A DNA stretch of 64,000 bases, taken from NCBI RefSeq assembly GCF_014199395.1, contig NZ_JACIJM010000004.1, positions 1 to 64,000 on the forward strand. The letters are read 5' to 3'. The stretch is from Yoonia ponticola (GTDB lineage Bacteria > Pseudomonadota > Alphaproteobacteria > Rhodobacterales > Rhodobacteraceae). Shown in pieces: positions 8,876-15,284 of the stretch. Positions within the stretch are counted from its first letter, which is position 1, and each line of letters begins with the position of its first letter. The position numbers and the translations under genes are program-made. Below the pieces are notes generated by a model. That model was not told where the DNA came from. It searched no databases and saw only the letters and a list, made by a program, of their open reading frames with translations.

Positions 8876-9799
8876 ATGCTGAATAGTCATCTGTTTTCCA
8901 ACAACCCAAGATTGATCGCTGCCGCAATAAATAACCCCGCAATGCGCCGTGGCGATCCGGACCAAGAGGCGGTGCGCCTTTTGCAACTCGCGCTCAGGTT
9001 TTTGCAGGTCGCAACGATGCGCATGTCCACAGCCGCCGACGGGACGCTGGATGGCGATTATGGCGGTGAGACATTCCGCGCCGTACAATCATTCCAACGC
9101 GAAAATTCCCTAGGCGGTGCGAACAACACCTTCGACGGGATTGCAAACAGCGACACGCTAGAGGTGATGGACGCCCAGTTGATCCAGCGCGGCAATCCAA
9201 CCCGAGACACGCTTGCCGCGCGACCAACCGGAAGCCGCACACCACTGAGCCAGAATTTGATCCCGAAACGCCCGACGGCCAGTCGTTTGCAACGCGAATA
9301 TAACAAGTTTGTCGAGGTCCGTGGCAAACCCTGCGCCTGCACAGGCCAAAACCAATGTGCTGTGCGAATGACGGTTGCGCTGGGGCGCAGCGATATCGGG
9401 TTCCACCTGAACGGGCCAAGTCCGCGACGCCTATATGTGCATCGCGCGTTTTCGCGCAGGTGTGGCGGGGTCGATACGGCGCATGACAACAGCGCGGGCC
9501 GCGTGTTCTCGTATCTTCGGACGTTTTGGCCGTTTACGACATATAACATCACACAAGGCCGCTCGGGCGCGGATATCTACACCCAAGTCCAAGGCCCCGC
9601 CGCGATTATCTTTTTTGAACGGCTGGCGGGAAACAGAGATTCTTCGCGGCTTGGCAATCACATCGACTTTTTTGACGGAACACGGATTATGAACGACGCG
9701 CTGGGCTACGCCACAAGGGGCGAGCCTAGTCCGGGGCCCGCCGATGGCACCTTTAAGAAGACGTTGAACGCGATCTATGTGATGCCTCTGATGCCTTAG
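8876..9799 (+). CDS. Peptidoglycan-binding domain fused to a Tae4-like amidase
   Basis: 307-residue protein from the ATG at 8876 (a TTG four codons earlier is possible). Residues about 27-105 fit a PG_binding_1 domain: regularly spaced LQ, DGDYGGET, AVQSFQ and DG residues. The C-terminal half resembles the Tae4 type VI amidase family: CAVRMTVAL, with a candidate nucleophile Cys at about residue 161, and a second motif NHIDFFDG, with a candidate catalytic His at about 262, preceded by the strand AAIIFFERLAG. Tae4 enzymes cut peptidoglycan cross-link peptides. No signal peptide, no type VI secretion gene and no Tai4-like immunity gene is visible nearby. The family call rests on motif recognition alone. 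Confidence 0.65.
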   Translation: MLNSHLFSNNPRLIAAAINNPAMRRGDPDQEAVRLLQLALRFLQVATMRMSTAADGTLDGDYGGETFRAVQSFQRENSLGGANNTFDGIANSDTLEVMDAQLIQRGNPTRDTLAARPTGSRTPLSQNLIPKRPTASRLQREYNKFVEVRGKPCACTGQNQCAVRMTVALGRSDIGFHLNGPSPRRLYVHRAFSRRCGGVDTAHDNSAGRVFSYLRTFWPFTTYNITQGRSGADIYTQVQGPAAIIFFERLAGNRDSSRLGNHIDFFDGTRIMNDALGYATRGEPSPGPADGTFKKTLNAIYVMPLMP

Positions 9800-9899
9800 T
9801 GCGCCACGATATGCCTGTTTCGGTGTCAGCGCGCCCATTTTGCAATCAGAGCGTGTACTGGTGCCGACCTACCCTGCTCTTGTTAAAGGTTTATTTCAC

Positions 9900-9919
9900 T
9901 TTCCGTAGCGTATCGGAAA
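9900..9919. repeat. Inverted repeat upstream of the SBP gene
   Basis: A perfect six-base inverted repeat, TTTCCG and CGGAAA with an eight-base spacer, lies about 80 bases before the start of the substrate-binding protein gene. It could be an operator. Apart from this and a putative promoter I see nothing else in the 198-base gap from 9800. Confidence 0.3.
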
Positions 9920-9997
9920 CCCGCCCCCTTTTCTTTTGAAAATACGGTGCGTAGACTTTCGGTCAGGATGACGAAAACATCCACTAGGGAGACTAAA

Positions 9998-11182
9998 ATG
10001 AAAAATATTTTGATGGCGACCACAGCACTTGCGCTGACGGCTGGTTCCGCATTTGCTGAAGACGTAAAAATTGGCGTGATCCTTGGATTCACAGGTCCGC
10101 TTGAATCCATCACACCTGCGATGGCGGCTGGTGCTGAATTGGCTATGGCCGAAGTCAGCGAATCCGGCGCGTTGCTTGATGGCTCGACTGTGACCGCCGT
10201 GCGCGCAGACAGCACATGTATCGACGCGGGTGCAGCAACAACAGCTGCCGAACGTCTGATCACATCTGAAGGCGTCAGCGCAATCATGGGTGCCGATTGT
10301 TCCGGCGTCACTGGCGCGATCCTGTCCAACGTTGCATTGCCAAACGGCACAGTGATGATTTCACCATCGGCCACATCCCCGGGCCTGTCCGAAGTTGAAG
10401 ACAACGGCTTGTTCTTCCGCACATCCCCATCCGATGCGCGCCAAGGCGAAATCATGACAGCGATCCTGAACGATCGCGGTATCACTGACGTTGCTGTGAC
10501 CTACACAAACAACGACTACGGCAAAGGTTTGGCCGATGCATTCGCGGGCTCTTTCGAGGCAGCTGGCGGCACAGTCACAATCTCTGCGGCACACGAAGAC
10601 GGCAAAGCGGATTACTCTGCTGAAGTTGGCGCATTGGCATCCGGCGGCGGCGACGTTCTGGTTGTTGCAGGCTACGTTGACCAAGGCGGTTCCGGCATTG
10701 TGCGCAGCGCAATCGACGCAGGCGCGTTCGACACGTTCTATTTCCCAGACGGTATGGTCGGCACAAAGCTGAACGAGAACTTTGGTTCAGAACTGAACGG
10801 ATCTATCGGATCTTACCCAGGCACAGATAGCGAAGGCGCGTCTATGTTCTTTGGCTTGGCAACGGCTGCCGGTTTTGACGGCACGGGGTCTTATTCTGCG
10901 GAATCATATGACGCGGCTGCCCTGCTGATGTTGGCGATGCAAGCGGCTGGGTCCAGCGCATCTGCTGATCTGAAAGATCACGTGATGGACGTCGCAAACG
11001 CACCGGGCACCGAAATTTTCCCGGGCGAATTGGCCAAAGGACTTGAGCTGCTCGCCGCTGGCGAAGAGATCAACTACGTTGGTGCGACTGCGATTGAATT
11101 GATTGGTGCTGGCGAATCCGCTGGGAACTTCCAAGAGATCGAATTTGCCGATGGTGTCTATTCCACCGTTAACTTCCGTTAA
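9998..11182 (+). CDS. Liv-type ABC transporter substrate-binding protein
   Basis: Periplasmic binding protein of the LivK/Leu-Ile-Val family, 394 residues. The Sec signal peptide MKNILMATTALALTAGSAFA is cleaved before EDVKIG. The mature protein has the usual type I periplasmic-binding fold with VKIGVILGFTGPLESI at the start and GADCSGVTGAILSNVALPNGT in the first lobe. The start at 9998 is chosen over an upstream in-frame start because of the GGGAGA Shine-Dalgarno and the signal peptide. It heads a five-gene transporter operon and is followed by a strong hairpin. The substrate could be a branched-chain amino acid, another amino acid or an amide; sequence alone does not decide. Confidence 0.9.
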   Translation: MKNILMATTALALTAGSAFAEDVKIGVILGFTGPLESITPAMAAGAELAMAEVSESGALLDGSTVTAVRADSTCIDAGAATTAAERLITSEGVSAIMGADCSGVTGAILSNVALPNGTVMISPSATSPGLSEVEDNGLFFRTSPSDARQGEIMTAILNDRGITDVAVTYTNNDYGKGLADAFAGSFEAAGGTVTISAAHEDGKADYSAEVGALASGGGDVLVVAGYVDQGGSGIVRSAIDAGAFDTFYFPDGMVGTKLNENFGSELNGSIGSYPGTDSEGASMFFGLATAAGFDGTGSYSAESYDAAALLMLAMQAAGSSASADLKDHVMDVANAPGTEIFPGELAKGLELLAAGEEINYVGATAIELIGAGESAGNFQEIEFADGVYSTVNFR

Positions 11183-11198
11183 TCGGGACTGAAACTTT

Positions 11199-11229
11199 GA
11201 AACGGCACGGGATTTTCCCGTGCCGTTTC
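11199..11229 (+). terminator. Strong intercistronic hairpin after the SBP gene
   Basis: A perfect 14-base inverted repeat with a three-base loop starts 17 bases after the substrate-binding protein stop codon and ends before the ATPase gene. There is no long T-run after it, so it probably acts as a partial terminator or mRNA stabiliser. Either would give more SBP than membrane components, as is common for ABC importers. Confidence 0.75.
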
Positions 11230-11267
11230 AATATGATAAGGCACGTACTTCACGTGGCAGGTAAAGA

Positions 11268-12053
11268 ATGATCGTCGTAGAGAATTTAGTGAAAACCTTT
11301 GGTGGTTTTCGTGCGGTAGATGGTGCGTCGCTTGAAATTGGCGCAGGTACAATCACCGGATTAATCGGACCGAACGGGGCCGGAAAAACCACTCTTTTCA
11401 ATGTGATCGCAGGCGTTCATCAACCAACTGCGGGACGTGTCACCATGGGCGGCGAAGACATCACAGGTCTGCCCCCACATCAATTATTCCACAAAGGGCT
11501 GCTGCGGACCTTTCAAATCGCGCATGAATTCTCAAGCATGACGGTCCGCGAGAACCTAATGATGGTGCCGGGCGCGCAATCAGGTGAAACGCTATGGAAC
11601 GCATGGTTTGGCCGCAAAGGCATCGCGGAAGAAGAACGGGCGCTGGGCGCGAAAGCCGATGAAGTGCTGGCATTCCTGACCATCGACCACCTGACCTATG
11701 AAAAAGCAGGCAACTTGTCCGGCGGCCAGAAAAAGCTGCTGGAACTGGGCCGCACGATGATGGTCGACGCGAAAATCGTGTTTCTGGATGAGGTCGGCGC
11801 AGGCGTGAACCGCACGCTTCTGAACACCATTGGCGACGCGATCATCCGGCTGAACAAAGAGCGCGGCTATACATTTGTCGTCATCGAGCACGACATGGAT
11901 TTCATCGAACGGCTTTGTGATCCAGTGATCTGTATGGCGGAAGGCAAGGTTTTGGCCGAAGGTACGCTGGCTGAAATCAAGGCCAACGAGCAGGTCATCG
12001 AGGCCTATTTGGGGACCGGATTGAAGAACAAAGACAAGTTGGCGAAAACGTGA
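11268..12053 (+). CDS. livG: Liv-type ABC transporter ATPase (LivG-like)
   Basis: Cytoplasmic ATPase of 261 residues. It has a Walker A motif GPNGAGKTT near residue 34, an ABC signature LSGGQKKLLELGR, and the H-loop VIEHDMDFI. The LivG-type insert between Walker A and signature is present (HEFSSMTVRENL), as is the C-terminal VIEAYLGTG. The Walker B segment reads VFLDEVGAGV, whereas most LivG proteins have a Pro after the catalytic Glu and Ala-Ala; the catalytic Glu itself is kept. It works with the LivF-like ATPase and the two permeases downstream. Confidence 0.92.
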   Translation: MIVVENLVKTFGGFRAVDGASLEIGAGTITGLIGPNGAGKTTLFNVIAGVHQPTAGRVTMGGEDITGLPPHQLFHKGLLRTFQIAHEFSSMTVRENLMMVPGAQSGETLWNAWFGRKGIAEEERALGAKADEVLAFLTIDHLTYEKAGNLSGGQKKLLELGRTMMVDAKIVFLDEVGAGVNRTLLNTIGDAIIRLNKERGYTFVVIEHDMDFIERLCDPVICMAEGKVLAEGTLAEIKANEQVIEAYLGTGLKNKDKLAKT

Positions 12054-12101
12054 TGGGGTGCGCAGTGAGTTGTTTTGGCGAAATGAAGTTGAGGGCCGCG
12101 C

Positions 12102-12815
12102 ATGTCTGAACCGTTTTTGATTGGCGATACGATGACGGGCGGCTACGGCAAAGGCCCCGATATTCTGCACGGCTGCACGATAGCCGTGGAAAAAGGCGAG
12201 ATTGCTGTGATTGTCGGGCCAAATGGCGCGGGTAAATCCACTGCGATGAAAGCGGTGTTCGGGATGCTGAACGTGCATTCGGGGTCTGTGCGGCTGGACG
12301 GCGAGGACATCACCGCGCTGTCGCCACAAGACCGCGTGATCAAGGGCATGGGATTTGTGCCGCAGGTCCGCAATATCTTTGGCTCGATGACGGTTGAAGA
12401 AAACCTCGAAATGGGTGCCTTTATTCGCAACGATGACATCAAACAGACGATGGAACAGGTCTATGAATTGTTCCCGATCTTGCGCGATAAACGCAACCAA
12501 GCGGCGGGTGAACTGTCGGGTGGGCAACGGCAACAGGTCGCCGTAGGTCGCGCCTTGATGACGCAGCCGAAGGTGCTGATGCTGGACGAGCCAACGGCGG
12601 GTGTGTCGCCGATTGTGATGGACGAATTGTTCGACCGGATCATCGAGGTCGCCCGCACGGGTATTCCGATCCTGATGGTGGAACAGAACGCCAGACAAGC
12701 GCTTGAAATTGCTGATAAAGCCTATGTTTTGGTGCAGGGTACAAATGCCCACACTGGCACTGGTAAAGAACTGCTTGCGAACCCAGAAGTACGCGCGAGT
12801 TTCTTGGGCGGATGA
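12102..12815 (+). CDS. livF: Liv-type ABC transporter ATPase (LivF-like)
   Basis: Second ATPase of the importer, 237 residues. It has a Walker A motif GPNGAGKST, signature LSGGQRQQVAVGRALM, Walker B VLMLDEPTAGVSP and an H-loop-like VEQNARQAL, where Gln replaces His as is usual in LivF. The C-terminus with PEVRASFLGG is also LivF-like. The GAGGG before the ATG at 12102 is a suitable ribosome-binding site. It should pair with the LivG-like subunit to power transport. Confidence 0.93.
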   Translation: MSEPFLIGDTMTGGYGKGPDILHGCTIAVEKGEIAVIVGPNGAGKSTAMKAVFGMLNVHSGSVRLDGEDITALSPQDRVIKGMGFVPQVRNIFGSMTVEENLEMGAFIRNDDIKQTMEQVYELFPILRDKRNQAAGELSGGQRQQVAVGRALMTQPKVLMLDEPTAGVSPIVMDELFDRIIEVARTGIPILMVEQNARQALEIADKAYVLVQGTNAHTGTGKELLANPEVRASFLGG

Positions 12816-12821
12816 TATTTT

Positions 12822-12839
12822 ATCCTTTTGTTAAAGGAT
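12822..12839 (+). repeat. Stem-loop between livF and livH
   Basis: ATCCTTT and AAAGGAT form a perfect seven-base stem around a TGTT loop just after the livF stop. The 3' arm includes the AAAGGA that would serve as ribosome-binding site for a seven-codon minicistron, so the hairpin could mask it. Confidence 0.4.
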
Positions 12840-12844
12840 TAAGA

Positions 12845-12868
12845 ATGACGACGAAGGGTCTGATTTAA
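12845..12868 (+). other. Seven-codon minicistron before livH
   Basis: A short frame encoding MTTKGLI starts six bases after an AAAGGA and ends with a TAATG that overlaps the livH start codon by one base. It has no coding signal of its own. The arrangement suggests translational coupling to livH, but chance cannot be excluded. Confidence 0.35.
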
Positions 12869-13878
12869 TGGACTATTTAAATGCGCTGGTCGCATTGGCG
12901 AACTTTGTAATCGTGCCGGGGCTGGCCTACGGCGCCCAGCTTGCGATTGGGGCCCTTGGGGTCACGATGATCTACGGCGTGTTGCGGTTTTCGAACTTCG
13001 CGCACGGCGATACGATGGCCTTTGGCACAGCGATTACGATCCTGTTTACATGGCTGTTTCAGTCTTGGGGCATTTCGCTGGGACCGTTACCGACTGCCCT
13101 GCTCGCCTTGCCGTTCGGGATTGCGGGTTGTGCGCTTCTGGTGCTGGGTACCGACCGCGTCGTTTACAAATTCTACCGCGCCCAAAAGGCCAAGCCAGTG
13201 ATCCTTGTGATCGTGTCGCTTGGCGTGATGTTTGTGATGAATGGGATCGTGCGCTTTGTGATTGGCGTGCGGGATATCAACTTTGCCGACGGCGAACGGT
13301 TCATCATTTCTGCGCGTGATTTCAAAGAGATGACCGGACTAGACGAAGGGTTGGCGATCAAGACGACCCAGATGATTACTGTTGTTGTCGCGATTATCGT
13401 CATGGCGTTGTTGTTCTATTTTCTGAATAAAACCCGCACTGGTAAATCCATGCGCGCCTTTTCCGACAACGAAGATTTGGCGTTATTGTCCGGCATTAAC
13501 CCTGAGCGCGTTGTATTGGTGACATGGCTCATCGTGGCCGCATTGGCGACGACGGCGGGCGTGTTGTACGGGTTGGATAAGTCGTTCAAAGCCTTCACAT
13601 ATTTCCAATTGCTACTGCCGATCTTTGCCTCTGCAATCGTCGGCGGCATCGGTAATCCGGTGGGCGCTATTGCAGGCGGATTTACCATCGCATTTGCCGA
13701 AGTCACGATCACCTATGCGTGGAAAAAGGTGCTGACATATGTGATGCCAGAGAGCTTAGAGCCCGACGGCCTCGTCCAGTTGTTGTCCACCGATTATAAA
13801 TTTGCCGTCAGCTTTGCGATCCTGATTATCGTGCTGCTGTTCAAACCGACCGGCCTGTTCAAGGGGCAATCGATATGA
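12868..13878 (+). CDS. livH: Liv-type ABC transporter permease (LivH-like)
   Basis: Inner-membrane permease of 336 residues with about eight predicted membrane helices. The family motif GVTMIYGVLRFSNFAHGDTMAFG follows the first helix. The segment PERVVLVTWLIVAALATTAGVLYG and the conserved GGIGNPVGAIAGG lie in the second half; the latter corresponds to the EAA-like loop that contacts the ATPase. It overlaps livM by four bases (ATGA), so translation of the two permeases is probably coupled. Confidence 0.93.
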   Translation: MDYLNALVALANFVIVPGLAYGAQLAIGALGVTMIYGVLRFSNFAHGDTMAFGTAITILFTWLFQSWGISLGPLPTALLALPFGIAGCALLVLGTDRVVYKFYRAQKAKPVILVIVSLGVMFVMNGIVRFVIGVRDINFADGERFIISARDFKEMTGLDEGLAIKTTQMITVVVAIIVMALLFYFLNKTRTGKSMRAFSDNEDLALLSGINPERVVLVTWLIVAALATTAGVLYGLDKSFKAFTYFQLLLPIFASAIVGGIGNPVGAIAGGFTIAFAEVTITYAWKKVLTYVMPESLEPDGLVQLLSTDYKFAVSFAILIIVLLFKPTGLFKGQSI

Positions 13879-15227
13879 GCTTTTCACTGCGTAATACGTT
13901 TCTCGTTCTGTTTGTCGCGGGTCTGTATGTCCTTGAAGGAACAACAGATTTCTGGATTTTCAGCGGGTCACCGGACTCTGCTTTGAAGATGCTGAACTTT
14001 GCTTTGATCAGCGCGATCATGGCCTTGGGCGTAAACCTGCAATGGGGTTTTGCGGGCCTGTTTAACGTGGGTATCATGGGCTTTGTCGCCTTGGGTGGTT
14101 TGGCTGCCGTGCTGATTTCGATGCCCCCGACCGAAGGCGCTATGGCCGCAGGCGGGTGGCGCGTTTTGCTGGGCTTGGTCATGGGCGCTGCAACGATTGT
14201 GTTAACCGTGTTGGTCCGCGCCAAGATGCCTGCTGGCACGGCCCGTGTGCTGGCCACGATTATATTGCTGGTTGGCGGGTTTTTCCTGTTCCGTTGGGTG
14301 TTTGATGGCGGTGTTGAAGGCATCGAGGCGATCAACCCTGCCCTGTTTGGCAACATCGGCGGTCTGAACTTTGGCGGTGAAAACTACAAAGATTACGGCT
14401 GGATGGCGATCGTGGCTTGGCCTGTGGGCGGCTTGTTCGCGGCTGCTGCAGCTTGGGTGATCGGGAAAACCGCGCTTGGCTTGCGGTCTGATTATCTGGC
14501 GATTGCGACGCTGGGGATTGCCGAAATCATCCTTGCGGTGATCAAGAACGAAGACTGGTTGTCGCGCGGCGTGAAAAACGTAACCGGCCTGCCCCGTCCT
14601 GTGCCCTATGAAATCGACCTGCAAAACGATCCGGGCTTTACTGAAAAGGCTGCCAGCTGGGGCTTGGACCCGATGACCGCGTCGACATTATACGTCAAAA
14701 TCGGCTATTCGCTGCTGTTTACCGTGTTCCTGATCGCCTTGCTGTGGCTTGCGCAACGCGCGCTAAGCTCGCCTTGGGGTCGGATGATGCGTGCGATCCG
14801 CGACAATGAAACAGCCGCCGAAGCGATGGGCAAAGACGTCACCGCCCGCCATTTGCAGATCTTTATCCTTGGCTCTGCGATCTGCGGGATTGCCGGTGCG
14901 ATGATGGTCACGATTGACGGTCAGTTGACGCCGACGACCTATCAGCCGCTGCGCTTTACCTTCCTGATCTGGGTGATGGTGATTGTGGGCGGATCAGGCA
15001 ATAACTTTGGCGCTGTGCTGGGTGGTTTCCTTGTCTGGTGGCTGTGGGTGATGGTTGAACCATTGGGCCTGTGGATCGCTGATGTGACCACAGCGGGACT
15101 TGATCCGACAAACTGGTTTGCCATTCGCATGTCCGAATTCGGCGCCCATATGCGATTGCTGACCATGGGTATTGTGATGTTGTTGGTCCTGCGGTTTAGC
15201 CCGCGCGGATTGATGCCTGAGAAGTAG
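13875..15227 (+). CDS. livM: Liv-type ABC transporter permease (LivM-like)
   Basis: Second permease, 450 residues, longer than many LivM proteins because of extra sequence around residues 75-165. Features include ALGVNLQWGFAGLFNVGIMGFVALGG near residue 55, GLRSDYLAIATLGIAEI in the middle, RAIRDNETAAEAMGKD as the cytoplasmic coupling segment, and VGGSGNNFGAVLGG near the C-terminus. With livH it should form the heterodimeric membrane channel. It is the last gene of the operon; no clear terminator follows. Confidence 0.93.
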   Translation: MSFSLRNTFLVLFVAGLYVLEGTTDFWIFSGSPDSALKMLNFALISAIMALGVNLQWGFAGLFNVGIMGFVALGGLAAVLISMPPTEGAMAAGGWRVLLGLVMGAATIVLTVLVRAKMPAGTARVLATIILLVGGFFLFRWVFDGGVEGIEAINPALFGNIGGLNFGGENYKDYGWMAIVAWPVGGLFAAAAAWVIGKTALGLRSDYLAIATLGIAEIILAVIKNEDWLSRGVKNVTGLPRPVPYEIDLQNDPGFTEKAASWGLDPMTASTLYVKIGYSLLFTVFLIALLWLAQRALSSPWGRMMRAIRDNETAAEAMGKDVTARHLQIFILGSAICGIAGAMMVTIDGQLTPTTYQPLRFTFLIWVMVIVGGSGNNFGAVLGGFLVWWLWVMVEPLGLWIADVTTAGLDPTNWFAIRMSEFGAHMRLLTMGIVMLLVLRFSPRGLMPEK

Positions 15228-15284
15228 TGGTTCTTGTGGCGGTGACGCGCTAGAAGGCCCATAGGTAATGCTTTGGGGTGAAAC

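Noticed and set aside
11592..12752. 386-codon open frame opposite livG and livF
   Set aside because: It spans two well-conserved ATPase genes on the other strand and their intergenic gap; composition is His/Arg/Gln-rich as expected for an antisense frame.
12831..12844. CtrA box near livH
   Set aside because: Two TTAA motifs are present but the spacer is four bases, not seven, so it does not fit the CtrA consensus.
13859..14356. 165-codon frame opposite the start of livM
   Set aside because: Antisense to a clear membrane permease; no ribosome-binding site and low-complexity composition.
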